A DNA stretch of 64,000 bases from Azophilus sp026709365 (GCA_965200175.1 OZ241345.1:3596001-3660000), one strand, 5' to 3'. Counted from the first letter of the stretch, positions 10,550-18,672 are shown. The notes: generated by a model from the sequence alone, not told the origin. Numbers and translations are program-made.

Positions 10550-11575
10550 TCAGTTCCTCGTCCGGTCAACAAGGCGGTTTTCCTGAATCCAAGGCATCAT
10601 GCCGCGCAGCCGCTCGCCGACCTGCTCGATGCCGTGCTGGGCGATCAGTCGCCGCCGCGCCTTGATGCCCGGCGCCCCAGCCTGGTTCTCGGTGACAAAC
10701 TCCCTAGCGAACTGTCCGGTCTGGATTTCGCTCAGCATGCGCTTCATTTCGGCCTTGGTCTCGTCGGTGACGATGCGCGGCCCGCGGGTCAGGCCACCGT
10801 ATTCGGCGGTGTTGGACACCGAATACCACATGTTGGCGACGCCGCCCTCGTAGAACAGATCGACGATCAGCTTGAGTTCGTGCAGGCACTCGAAATAGGC
10901 CATCTCCGGCGCGTATCCAGCTTCCACCAAGGTCTCGAAGCCGGCTTGCACCAGCGCCGCGGCACCGCCGCAGAGCACCGCCTGCTCGCCGAACAGGTCG
11001 GTTTCGGTCTCCTCGCGGAAGGTGGTGGCGATGATGCCCGCCCGTCCCGCGCCGATGGCGCTGGCGTAGGAGAGGGCGATGTCCCGGGCCTGGCCGCTGG
11101 CGTCCTGGGCGACGGCGATCAGGCTCGGCACGCCGCCGCCCGCGGCATAGGTGGAGCGCACCGTGTGTCCCGGCCCCTTGGGCGCGATCATGATGGCATC
11201 GAGGTCCGGCCGCGGCTCGATCAGCTCAAAGTGGATGTTGAAGCCATGGGCGAAGGCGATGGCGCCTCCTTCCTTGAGGTTCGGCTCGATCTGCTTGGCG
11301 TAGATGCCTTGCTGCAGCTCATCCGGGGTGAGCACCATGACCAGGTCCGCATCGGCCACCGCCTCGGGCACCTCGCGCACCTCGAAACCCGCAGCCTGGG
11401 CCTTGGGCGCGGAGCCTGAACCGGCGCGCAGGCCGACGACCACATGGCCAACCCCCGAGTCGCGCAGGTTGTTGGCATGGGCGTGGCCTTGGGATCCGTA
11501 GCCGATGACGGCGATGCGGGTCTTTTGGATGATGGAGAGGTCGGCGTCCTTGTCGTAATAGACTTGCATGGTCAA
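10550..11575 (-). CDS. ilvC: Ketol-acid reductoisomerase, class I
   Basis: Second step of valine, leucine and isoleucine synthesis: NADPH-dependent isomeroreduction of acetolactate or acetohydroxybutyrate. At 341 residues this is the short, class I form. The Rossmann motif is GYGSQGHAHANNL. The metal-binding acidic cluster is in DLFGEQAVLCGGAA and LIVDLFYEGG. The ATG start MQVYYDKDAD at 11569 is nearly equivalent to the first ATG at 11575. It lies 40 bp downstream of ilvN on the same strand and shares its operon. Confidence 0.96.
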   Translation of the reverse strand: MTMQVYYDKDADLSIIQKTRIAVIGYGSQGHAHANNLRDSGVGHVVVGLRAGSGSAPKAQAAGFEVREVPEAVADADLVMVLTPDELQQGIYAKQIEPNLKEGGAIAFAHGFNIHFELIEPRPDLDAIMIAPKGPGHTVRSTYAAGGGVPSLIAVAQDASGQARDIALSYASAIGAGRAGIIATTFREETETDLFGEQAVLCGGAAALVQAGFETLVEAGYAPEMAYFECLHELKLIVDLFYEGGVANMWYSVSNTAEYGGLTRGPRIVTDETKAEMKRMLSEIQTGQFAREFVTENQAGAPGIKARRRLIAQHGIEQVGERLRGMMPWIQENRLVDRTRN

Positions 11576-11615
11576 TCCTGTTGGTTGGAGTCTGTGTTGG
11601 CGGCGCGCAGGAGAG

Positions 11616-12110
11616 CTAAACGCTCAGCACCTTCTCGCCGCGGCTGATGCCGGACACGCCGGAGCGCACCACCTCGATGATCGCGGAGCGGTCCAGAGCG
11701 CGGAGGAAGGCATCAAGCTTGCCGCTCTCCCCGGTCAACTGCACGGTGTAGGCGGCGGCGGTCACATCGACGATCTGGCCGCGGAAAATGTCGCAGGTGC
11801 GCTTGACCTCCGCCCGCTCCGCCCCTTGGGCGCTGATCTTGACGAACATCAGCTCCCGCTCCACGCAGGCGGCCTCGTGCAGATCGAGCACCTTGACCAC
11901 GTCAATCAGGCGATTGAGGTGCTTGGTGATCTGTTCGATCCTCTCGTCGGAGCCGTCGGTGCTCAGGGTCACGCGGGACAGGGTGGCGTCCTCCGTGGGG
12001 GCCACGGTCAAGGTCTCGATGTTGTAGTTGCGCTGCGCGAACAGCCCCACCACCCTGGAGAGGGCGCCCGGCTCGTTCTCGAGCAGCACGGCCAGCACCC
12101 GGCGGTTCAC
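11616..12110 (-). CDS. ilvN: Acetolactate synthase small (regulatory) subunit
   Basis: Regulatory partner of IlvB that confers valine feedback. An ACT domain fills residues 3-80 (RRVLAVLLENEPGALSRV, then RNYNIETLTVAPTED), and a second ALS small-subunit domain follows. The start is GTG 12110, whose GTGA overlaps the ilvB stop. A ribosome site AGGGAGA lies in the ilvB tail just upstream. A longer frame upstream is a shadow of ilvB. The 164-residue length matches the IlvH/IlvN family. Translational coupling to ilvB would keep the subunits in balance. Confidence 0.95.
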   Translation of the reverse strand: MNRRVLAVLLENEPGALSRVVGLFAQRNYNIETLTVAPTEDATLSRVTLSTDGSDERIEQITKHLNRLIDVVKVLDLHEAACVERELMFVKISAQGAERAEVKRTCDIFRGQIVDVTAAAYTVQLTGESGKLDAFLRALDRSAIIEVVRSGVSGISRGEKVLSV

Positions 12111-13879
12111 ATGTAGTCTCCCTGCTGGCTGGTGGTGACCTTGTCCAGGACCATGTCGCACATGGATCCGCCCTTGATGGCCATCGGATAGACGTGCTCG
12201 TCGGGGTCCACCCAAACGTCCACCAACACCGCCTTGTCCTTCAACTTGGCGCTGAAGGCCTCGTCCATGGCGGGGTCCAAGTCGCCGGCATGGTCGATGC
12301 GCATGCCCACGTGGCCGAACGACTCCGCCAGCGTCTTGAAGTCCGGCAGGGAGTCGCTGTAGGTGCTCTGGGAATGACGGCCACCGTACTGCATGTCCTG
12401 CCACTGCTTGACCATGCCCAGCGCCTGGTTGTTGAGGCAGATGATCTTGATCGGCAGGCCGTACTGCAGGCAGGTGGACAGCTCCTGCATGTTCATCATG
12501 AAGCTGCCCTCGCCGGTCACGCAGGCCACCGTCGCCTCGGGGTAGGCAAACTGCGCGCCCATGGCCGCCGGCAGCCCAAAGCCCATGGTGCCAAGGCCTC
12601 CGGAGTTGATCCAGCGACGCCCCTCGGGGAACTTGTAGTACTGTGCGGCAAACATCTGGTGCTGCCCCACGTCACTGGTGACGTAGGCTGCGCCCCCGGT
12701 GGTCCGGTACAGGCTCTGAATCACCTGCTGCGGCAGGATGACGCCATCCTCCCGGGGCTTCATGGCGTGGTCGAGCCCATAGGCATCGCGCCACTTGCGG
12801 ATTTGGCGCCACCATGCCTTGCCGGCATCGCCTTCTTGCTGCTGCTTGGAGCGGTTGGCGAGCTCCGCTTCAACCAGCGGATCGAGCTCCTCCAGCACCC
12901 TGCGCGCATCGCCGACGATGGGGATGTCTGCATTGATGATCTTGGAGATCGACGCCGGGTCCACATCGACGTGGATGATCCGCGCTTCGGGGCAGAACTT
13001 GTCCGGGTTGTTGGTGACCCGATCGTCAAAGCGGGCCCCGACCGCAAAGATGAGGTCCGCATGGTGCATGGCCATGTTGGCCTCGTAGGTGCCGTGCATG
13101 CCCAGCATGCCGATGAACTGCGCATCGTCGCCGGGAAAGGCGCCCAACCCCATCAGGGTGTTGGTGACCGGCGCGCCCAAACGGCGGGCGAGCCGGGTGA
13201 GCGCCGGACCGGCATCGCCCTGCACCACGCCGCCGCCGCTGTAGATGATGGGCCGCTGCGCTTCGATCAGCGCCTTGGCCGCCTTGCGCAATTGGCGCCC
13301 GTTGCCCCGTTTGGCCGGCTTGTACGAGCGCAGGCTGACCGACTCCGGGTAGTCGTAAGCCGCCGTGATGGCCGGATCGGTGGTGTCCTTGGGCACGTCG
13401 ATGACCACTGGGCCGGGCCGCCCGGTGGTGGCGATGTGGAAGGCGGTCTTGATCGTGCGCGGAATCTCGGCGCAGTCCCGGACCAGGAAGCTGTGCTTCA
13501 CCACCGGCCGGGAGACGCCAACCATGTCGGTCTCCTGAAAGGCGTCGGTGCCGATCTGCGCAGTCGGCACTTGGCCGGAAATGACGATCAAGGGGGTCGA
13601 ATCCATGTAGGCGGTGGCGATGCCGGTGACGGCATTCGTGGCGCCAGGGCCGGAAGTGACCAGCACCACGCCGGGCTTGCCGGTGGCCCGGGCGTAGCCG
13701 TCGGCCATGTGGGTGGCCGCTTGTTCGTGACGCACCAGGATGTGCTCCACCTTCTGCTGCCTGAAGATGGCGTCGTAGATGTGCAGCGCCGCCCCGCCCG
13801 GATACCCGAACAGGTACTCCACACCTTCATCCTGCAGCGCCCGCACCAGCATGTCGGCGCCGGACAACGTCTCGCTCAT
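12107..13879 (-). CDS. ilvB: Acetolactate synthase large (catalytic) subunit
   Basis: Thiamine-diphosphate enzyme that condenses pyruvate to acetolactate, the first committed step of branched-chain amino acid synthesis. The 590 residues hold the N-terminal ThDP domain with the catalytic Glu (FGYPGGAALHIYD, then HEQAATHMADGYAR). The central FAD domain has SGGGVVQGDAGPA. The C-terminal ThDP/Mg motif begins VTGEGSFMMNM and ends CLNN; GEG in place of GDG is common in gammaproteobacterial enzymes. ATG 13879 opens MSETLSGADMLV. It heads the ilvB-ilvN-ilvC-pssA operon, and its long upstream gap probably contains the promoter. Confidence 0.96.
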   Translation of the reverse strand: MSETLSGADMLVRALQDEGVEYLFGYPGGAALHIYDAIFRQQKVEHILVRHEQAATHMADGYARATGKPGVVLVTSGPGATNAVTGIATAYMDSTPLIVISGQVPTAQIGTDAFQETDMVGVSRPVVKHSFLVRDCAEIPRTIKTAFHIATTGRPGPVVIDVPKDTTDPAITAAYDYPESVSLRSYKPAKRGNGRQLRKAAKALIEAQRPIIYSGGGVVQGDAGPALTRLARRLGAPVTNTLMGLGAFPGDDAQFIGMLGMHGTYEANMAMHHADLIFAVGARFDDRVTNNPDKFCPEARIIHVDVDPASISKIINADIPIVGDARRVLEELDPLVEAELANRSKQQQEGDAGKAWWRQIRKWRDAYGLDHAMKPREDGVILPQQVIQSLYRTTGGAAYVTSDVGQHQMFAAQYYKFPEGRRWINSGGLGTMGFGLPAAMGAQFAYPEATVACVTGEGSFMMNMQELSTCLQYGLPIKIICLNNQALGMVKQWQDMQYGGRHSQSTYSDSLPDFKTLAESFGHVGMRIDHAGDLDPAMDEAFSAKLKDKAVLVDVWVDPDEHVYPMAIKGGSMCDMVLDKVTTSQQGDYM

Positions 13880-13956
13880 GGCGGCAGCCTTGGATCCTTT
13901 GGTTAACCGATTGATTTCGATGACTTTTTTGCGCTCTTTAGCGCACAGAACTGCGT

Positions 13957-13985
13957 ATTTTTGGGGTTTAGGCGGCGGCTGTCAA
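13957..13985 (-). promoter_or_regulatory. Possible sigma-70-type promoter of the ilv operon
   Basis: On the minus strand TTGACA (13985-13980) is followed after 17 bases by AAAAAT (13962-13957), about 80 bases before the ilvB ATG. The -35 is perfect but the -10 is poor. A small GCGCT/AGCGC hairpin (13931-13944) lies between it and the gene. No leader peptide rich in branched-chain codons was seen. Confidence 0.35.
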
Positions 13986-14017
13986 ATTCGGCGCACGACC
14001 AACCGCAAATCTCATGT

Positions 14018-14132
14018 TGGCCAGTGACCGTTTGGCCTTAAGGATGCCCTGACGCCGAAACCGCCATGTGGAGCGAGAATTCGGGGACGGGACGCCCTCC
14101 GAGGGACCCCGCGCCGGAGTGGGCATCTGGCC
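14018..14132 (+). repeat. Intergenic repeat family B, copy 1
   Basis: Starting TTGGCCAGTGACCGTTTGGC and running through GCGAGAATTCGGGGACGGGA to GGAGTGGGCATCTGGCC, this stretch matches 42756-42872 base for base over most of its length. It lies upstream of ilvB, outside any gene. Confidence 0.8.
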
Positions 14133-14542
14133 CTCGATTGGGTAACGGAGGGCGGGTTTGATCCAAAATGGGAATTGCTGCACGACCAAGCCAAAGCGTC
14201 CGACGGCATTCATCCCTCGCGCAAGCACCTGTCAGCCAATGATGTAACCGTGTCGGCAAACACCGCCAACCCATTCCTCACCGATCAGTGGCCTCAGTGG
14301 TGGTTTCCGCTCCGCTTCCCCGCTGGATCAGAAAGTCGCGGAAGCTGGGGATGGGGCATAGGTACTGCCAGGCCGACGACGGAAAGTCCGAAAATAAAAC
14401 AGCGAGTGCTGCGCCACTCCACTCAGAAAAACAGCGACTTACCGAGGTGCAAATCAAGCGGCAACCCCTCCCATTCCAAACGACCCCATGCACTCCCGCA
14501 CAAGTCCCGAAAGGCAATGCCGCACGGCGCGATGAAGTGGAC
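14133..14542. other. Intergenic stretch with no recognised gene
   Basis: Open frames exist on both strands (for example minus 14278-14604) but have no familiar motif and look like random frames in GC-rich DNA. The segment separates the ilv operon start from the mutM stop. Nothing else was recognised. Confidence 0.5.
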
Positions 14543-15370
14543 TTAGAGCGCGGGCCATCCCCAACGATGCTGACAGCTTGGGCAGTACACCGTGGCTCGC
14601 CCACCGAGGCGTTGGTTCCGCAGCGCTGCGCCGCAGCGCCGGCAAGGCTCGCCGGCCCGCCCGTAAACGTTCAGCTGCTGCTTGAAGTAACCGGGCTTGC
14701 CGTCGCTGTTGACGAAGTCGCGCAGGGTGGTGCCGCCGACGGCGACCGCATGGGCCAACACCTGCTTGATGGCCGCGGCAAGATTGGTCCAAGCCGTCAA
14801 GGTCAGCCGGCCCGCTGCCACCGAGGGGCGAACGCCCGCCAGGAACAGGGCTTCCGCCGCATAGATGTTGCCCACGCCCACCAGAATGCGGCTATCCATG
14901 ATGAAGCTCTTGACCGCCACTTTGCGTTTGCGGGCCTTGTCCTTGAGATAGCGGCCGCTGAGGCCAGCGCCCAGGGGTTCGACGCCGAGGTGGGCGAGCA
15001 GCGGATGGGGCGGCGCGCCCGCCGGGTGCCAAAGCACGCAGCCGAAGCGGCGCGGGTCGTTGAGGCGCACCGAGGCGGCGCCGAAGTCCAAGTCCACATG
15101 GTCGTGCCGCAGGGGGTTCTCCGGCGCCGTCAACAGGCGCAGGCTGCCGGACATGCCCAGATGCACCAGGAGGGTGCCGGCTGGAAACTCAAAAAGCAGG
15201 TACTTGCCGCGGCGGTTCAGGGCGGTCAGGCGCTGGCCGCGCAAGCTGGCGGGAATCTCAATCGGCCAGCGCAGGGCCGGAACGCGCTGGGTCCAATCAG
15301 CCAGCCGCTGGCCGACGATGTGGTCCTTAAGGCCAGCACGGGTGGTTTCGACTTCCGGAAGTTCAGGCAA
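14543..15370 (-). CDS. mutM: Formamidopyrimidine-DNA glycosylase (Fpg/MutM)
   Basis: Removes 8-oxoguanine and other oxidised purines and nicks the abasic site. The start is set by chemistry. The catalytic nucleophile is the N-terminal proline exposed after Met removal, and PELPEVETT directly follows a TTG at 15370, so TTG is the start rather than GTG 15376. Further motifs are GRGKYLL-like RRGKYLLFEF, the VGVGNIYAAEALF helix and a C-terminal zinc finger with Cys pairs CRRC and CPSC. The length of 275 residues is typical. It is last in an rpmB-rpmG-mutM run on the same strand, separated from rpmG by a 176-bp inverted-repeat element. Confidence 0.95.
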   Translation of the reverse strand: MPELPEVETTRAGLKDHIVGQRLADWTQRVPALRWPIEIPASLRGQRLTALNRRGKYLLFEFPAGTLLVHLGMSGSLRLLTAPENPLRHDHVDLDFGAASVRLNDPRRFGCVLWHPAGAPPHPLLAHLGVEPLGAGLSGRYLKDKARKRKVAVKSFIMDSRILVGVGNIYAAEALFLAGVRPSVAAGRLTLTAWTNLAAAIKQVLAHAVAVGGTTLRDFVNSDGKPGYFKQQLNVYGRAGEPCRRCGAALRNQRLGGRATVYCPSCQHRWGWPAL

Positions 15371-15458
15371 TCGCACATCGCCTCAGGGCGGCGCGTTCGG
15401 GTTGCTTCGCAACCCAGCTGCCGCCGGATGGGTTCTCGCTAGGCAGCCAAGTGGGCAT

Positions 15459-15634
15459 TGGCTCAGTTCGACTTTGGCTGGGCTTGAGCGGGCGGCGCTT
15501 CGACGAGCGCCAATGCGAGGGCAGGATGCTGAAACACGCTCCGGGGCGACACGCCCGCTTCAGGCGGGATTCCCGGAGCGACGGCGTCCCGCCCTCGACC
15601 GAATCACGACGATGACGGGAGTCAAACTGAGCCA
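15459..15634. mobile_element. MITE-like 176-bp element with 15-bp terminal inverted repeats
   Basis: The left end TGGCTCAGTTCGACT and the right end AGTCAAACTGAGCCA are inverted copies with one mismatch. The inside carries repeat family A (15538-15637 on the minus strand), with a CCCGCCTGAAGCGGG hairpin. It has no coding capacity and lies between rpmG and mutM. Single-ended relatives of its left end lie at 51198 and 53684, and of its right half at 7491. Confidence 0.65.
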
Positions 15635-15650
15635 CTGCTGGCAAGTGCAG

Positions 15651-15812
15651 TTACTTGATCTTGGCTTCCGTGTAGGGAACGTGCTTGCGGACCACCGGAT
15701 CGAACTTCCGCATCTCCAGCTTGTCCGGCGTGCGGCGCTTGTTCTTGTCGGTGGTGTAATAGTGGCCGGTGCCAGCGCTCGACACCAGCTTGACCTTCTC
15801 CCGATTGCCCAT
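15651..15812 (-). CDS. rpmG: 50S ribosomal protein L33
   Basis: Large-subunit ribosomal protein of 53 residues (MGNREKVKLVSSAGTGHYY, ending YTEAKIK). It is the Cys-free form of the family, with no zinc site. ATG 15812 has a strong AAGGAGG eight bases upstream. The longer open frame upstream runs through rpmB in another frame and is not coding. It lies 59 bp after rpmB on the same strand, the standard rpmB-rpmG pair. Confidence 0.97.
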   Translation of the reverse strand: MGNREKVKLVSSAGTGHYYTTDKNKRRTPDKLEMRKFDPVVRKHVPYTEAKIK

Positions 15813-15871
15813 GACCGGCCTCCTTAGCCGTTGGCTGCTGCGTTGCCGCCGGCTTGCGGCGACTCGCTGGG

Positions 15872-16108
15872 TTAGACCTTCTCGCCCCGCTTGCGCATAT
15901 CGGCCAGCACTTGGTCGATGCCCTTCTTGTCGATGATGCGCATGCCCTTGGCGGACACCCGCAGCCGCACGAAGCGCCGCTCGTCCTCCACCCAGAAGCG
16001 ATGGTAGTGCAGGTTCGGCGCAAAGCGCCGCCGCGTCTTGTTCTGCGCGTGGCTGACGTTGTTGCCCGACATCGGCCGCTTGCCGGTCACTTGGCACACC
16101 TGAGACAT
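15872..16108 (-). CDS. rpmB: 50S ribosomal protein L28
   Basis: Large-subunit protein of 78 residues. It begins MSQVCQVTGKRPMSGNNVSH and shows the L28 signature GKRPMSGNNVSHAQNKTRRR only in part, followed by FAPNLHYHRF and the KGIDQVLADMRKRG tail. The start ATG 16108 is fixed by the family N-terminus. It heads the rpmB-rpmG-mutM set. A pair of long hairpins (16162-16220) lies just upstream and may affect its transcription. Confidence 0.97.
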   Translation of the reverse strand: MSQVCQVTGKRPMSGNNVSHAQNKTRRRFAPNLHYHRFWVEDERRFVRLRVSAKGMRIIDKKGIDQVLADMRKRGEKV

Positions 16109-16161
16109 GGGAGGCCCCGAAGAAATGAGGGCGCGTTTATATCAAAGGCGGGGGCGGGTGT

Positions 16162-16355
16162 CCAACCGCCTCTCGCCCAGAGGGCGAGAGGCGGTTGGAG
16201 TTTCGCTGGCGCGAAACTCCGCGCGCTGACCCCGCCCGCTTCAGGCGGGATTCCCAGAGCGAGTCCGCGCTTGTCGCCTAGGCCAGATTCGGATGTGTTT
16301 CTTGAGCCCGCGCGCCCGCAAAGCGGGCGCGTTTGAGTTTCGCTGCGCGAAACTC
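16162..16355. repeat. Two paired-hairpin units (repeat family D) upstream of rpmB
   Basis: Unit 1 has a 17-bp stem CCAACCGCCTCTCGCCC with its exact complement at 16182-16198. It is followed directly by GGAGTTTCGC/GCGAAACTCC (16197-16220). Unit 2 has CGCGCCCGC-AAA-GCGGGCGCG (16311-16331) followed by GAGTTTCGC-TGC-GCGAAACTC (16335-16355). A 30-base fragment of family A (GCCCGCTTCAGGCGGGATTC) lies between them near 16230. The spacer between rpmB and radC otherwise shows no gene. Confidence 0.85.
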
Positions 16356-16444
16356 CGCACCGGTTGCGTGAGTCAAGTTCCAATGTTTTCCGAGCCTGCA
16401 CAGGCGTGGATTGATCCTTGGGGCCAAGGCTCCTGCAATGCGGT

Positions 16445-17170
16445 TCAATCAGTGGCGATCATGCCCCGCTCGGCCATCGACACCGTTTGGTTGCCGCCGA
16501 TGACCACATGGTCGAGCACTTCCACGTCGAGTTCCCTCAATATGGTGATGAGCCGGTCGGTCAAGTTGATGTCGGCAACCGATGGCTCCGGCACCCCGGA
16601 GGGATGGTTGTGGGCGAAGATGACGGCCGCGGCGTTGCACTTCAGGGCCGCCTTGGCAACCTCCCTGGGGAACACGTCCGCTCGGTCCACCGTGCCGAAG
16701 AACAGCTTTTCAAAATGGAGCATACGGTTGCGCGCATCGAGAAACAGGCAGCCGAAGACCTCCCGTTCAACGCCCGCATAGGCCCCCATCAGAAACATCG
16801 AGGCATCGTTGGAGCCGCCGAAGGTGGGCGTCTCCTTCATGCGGCTGGCCGCATAGCGGGCGGTGATCGGCAGGATCGCCTTGAGGCTGGCCACCCGCCT
16901 CGGCCCAAGGCCGGGGTTCCGCAGCAGCTCGCGGGCGGGCGCGTCCAGCACCCGATGCATGGCGCCGAATTTATCCAGCAGGCGGTTGGCCAACTCGATG
17001 GCGCTGGCGTTGGCCGCGCCGCCGCGCAGCAGCACGGCCAGCAGGTCGGCGTCGCTGAGCGCATCCTGCTCGGCGGCCAAGAGCCGCTGCCGGCCGGCTG
17101 CAAGCTGCCGGGGCTGGTCGGCAGGGCGCCCTCCGCCGGTTCGCGCCACGCCGGGTCGCGTTCGATTCAT
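16445..17170 (-). CDS. radC: RadC-family JAB/MPN-domain protein
   Basis: About 241 residues with an N-terminal helix-hairpin-helix part (ALSDADLLAVLLRGG, then LRNPGLGPRRVASLKAI). A C-terminal JAB1/MPN domain carries the metal site AHNHPSGVPEPSVADI. The family was named for DNA repair, but that role is disputed and its substrate is unknown. ATG 17170 is preferred over an upstream frame start at 17266, which would run into coaBC. The gene is divergent from coaBC with a 29-bp gap, a conserved gammaproteobacterial arrangement. Confidence 0.93.
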   Translation of the reverse strand: MNRTRPGVARTGGGRPADQPRQLAAGRQRLLAAEQDALSDADLLAVLLRGGAANASAIELANRLLDKFGAMHRVLDAPARELLRNPGLGPRRVASLKAILPITARYAASRMKETPTFGGSNDASMFLMGAYAGVEREVFGCLFLDARNRMLHFEKLFFGTVDRADVFPREVAKAALKCNAAAVIFAHNHPSGVPEPSVADINLTDRLITILRELDVEVLDHVVIGGNQTVSMAERGMIATD

Positions 17171-17199
17171 TCGCGTTCCATTGCTGCTAAGATGCGGGC

Positions 17200-18672
17200 A
17201 TGTCGCTTGCCGGGAAACACATTTTGCTTGGGGTGACGGGCGGAATTGCAGCCTATAAGGCTGCAATTCTTGTGCGACATCTCTGCAATGAGGGCGCTGA
17301 GGTGCAGGTGGTGCTCACTCAGGGCGCAGCGCAGTTCGTGACGCCCGTCACCCTGCAGGCGCTCTCCGGGCGCCCGGTGCGCGACAACCTATGGGACCGG
17401 GAAGCCGAAGCCGCCATGGGCCACATCGAACTGGCCCGTTGGGCGGACCTGATCCTAGTCGCGCCGGCCACCGCCCACTGCATGGCCAACTTGGCCCAAG
17501 GGGCAGCGCCGGACCTGCTGACCACGCTGTGTCTGGCGAGCGATGCGCCGGTTCTGCTGGCACCGGCCATGAACCAAGCGATGTGGCGCGACGCCGCCAC
17601 CCAACGCAACGCCACCACTCTTGCCGCCGACGGCAAGCGGCTGATTGGCCCGGACGACGGCGAGCAGGCCTGCGGCGACGTGGGCCCGGGACGCATGGCG
17701 GAGCCGGAAGCCCTAGTCGATGCGGTGCGGGCGGCGTTTGCACCTCCCCGCCTCGCGGGCCTTGACGTGCTCGTGACCGCCGGCCCCACCCAGGAGGCGC
17801 TCGACCCGGTGCGCTTCCTGTCCAACCACAGTTCCGGCAAGCAGGGCTACGCCATTGCCCAAGCGGCGGCGGATGCCGGCGCAAAGGTCACCCTGGTCTC
17901 CGGCCCCTGCGGCCTGCCCGCACCCGCCAACGTCGAACGCATCGAGGTGGCCAGCGCCCTTGACATGCATCAGGCCGTGCAGGCCCGTGCCGCCGACCAG
18001 GCGCTGGTGATCGGCGTGGCGGCAGTGGCCGACTATCGCCCCGCATCCCAGTCACCGCAGAAGATCAAGAAGGAAGCCCTTAGCTGGGGAGCGCGAGGGG
18101 ATGCCCCTCGCATGGAAAAAGCCCTTAGCTGGGGAGCGCGAGGGGCTGCCCCTCACATAAATGAGGCAGCGCCAGGGGACGCCCCTCGCACGAACAGGGA
18201 AGCCGGAGGCGACGCCCCCAGCACGGACAAGCAAGCGCAAGGCGGCACTCCCAGCATGGGCATGGCCACCCAAGACGACGGCCTGCCGTCCGTAGCCTTG
18301 GTGGAGAACCCGGACATCATCGCCTCAGTGGCAGCGCTGCCGAACGGCCCTGTGGTGGTTGGCTTCGCCGCCGAAACCGAGAACGCCTTGCCCAATGCCC
18401 GACGCAAGCGCCTTCGCAAGGGCTTGGACGCCATCGTGGCCAACGACGTCTCCGACGCCAGGATCGGCTTCAGCAGCGACCACAACGCGGCCACCCTGAT
18501 TTGGGCGGACGGGGAGGCTGAACTCGCCTACCAGAGCAAGCAGGCACTGGCCGCGAGGCTGATTCAACATCTGGCCGACTTGTTTTTCCCGTCGTCCGGC
18601 GGGGGCGCCGGAGCGGCAGCGAAGCCGACGCCTCTATCCGTGGCCCAAGGCGGACGCCGTTCATTGTCTTGA
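17200..18672 (+). CDS. coaBC: Phosphopantothenoylcysteine synthetase/decarboxylase (CoaBC) with an internal repeat insertion
   Basis: Bifunctional coenzyme A enzyme. The N-terminal CoaC flavoprotein decarboxylase has GVTGGIAAYK, the catalytic His in AMGHIELARWAD and APAMNQAMW. The CoaB synthetase follows (VTAGPTQEALDPVRFLSNHSSGKQG is visible in part, with VGFAAETE and IVANDVSD later). The normal loop between KIKK and ENPDI is expanded by about 75 residues of repetitive Gly/Ala/Pro-rich sequence encoded by hairpin-forming DNA (18074-18290). The C-terminus also has about 25 extra residues of low complexity. The frame stays open, so the enzyme is probably made. The gene must be active unless another copy exists, since CoA synthesis is essential. 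Confidence 0.92.
   Translation: MSLAGKHILLGVTGGIAAYKAAILVRHLCNEGAEVQVVLTQGAAQFVTPVTLQALSGRPVRDNLWDREAEAAMGHIELARWADLILVAPATAHCMANLAQGAAPDLLTTLCLASDAPVLLAPAMNQAMWRDAATQRNATTLAADGKRLIGPDDGEQACGDVGPGRMAEPEALVDAVRAAFAPPRLAGLDVLVTAGPTQEALDPVRFLSNHSSGKQGYAIAQAAADAGAKVTLVSGPCGLPAPANVERIEVASALDMHQAVQARAADQALVIGVAAVADYRPASQSPQKIKKEALSWGARGDAPRMEKALSWGARGAAPHINEAAPGDAPRTNREAGGDAPSTDKQAQGGTPSMGMATQDDGLPSVALVENPDIIASVAALPNGPVVVGFAAETENALPNARRKRLRKGLDAIVANDVSDARIGFSSDHNAATLIWADGEAELAYQSKQALAARLIQHLADLFFPSSGGGAGAAAKPTPLSVAQGGRRSLS
18074..18270 (+). repeat. In-frame 45-bp repeats forming hairpins inside coaBC
   Basis: Two nearly identical 45-bp units begin at 18074 and 18119 (AAGCCCTTAGCTGGGGAGCG). Each ends in a stem GCGAGGGG/CCCCTCGC or a one-mismatch version. 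At least two further degenerate units follow to about 18270. The unit length is a multiple of three, so the CoaB frame is kept. Confidence 0.85.

Noticed and set aside
12194..13906. Long plus-strand open frame (570 codons) opposite ilvB
   Set aside because: It is the antisense shadow of a clear ilvB in GC-rich DNA; the translation is His/Gly/Arg-rich without any domain.
13880..14017. Leader-peptide attenuator or T-box for the ilv operon
   Set aside because: No branched-chain-rich leader frame, no T-box sequence and no terminator with a T-run were found.
14278..14604. 108-codon minus-strand frame upstream of mutM's stop
   Set aside because: Overlaps mutM, contains no known motif, and adjacent frames are equally open.
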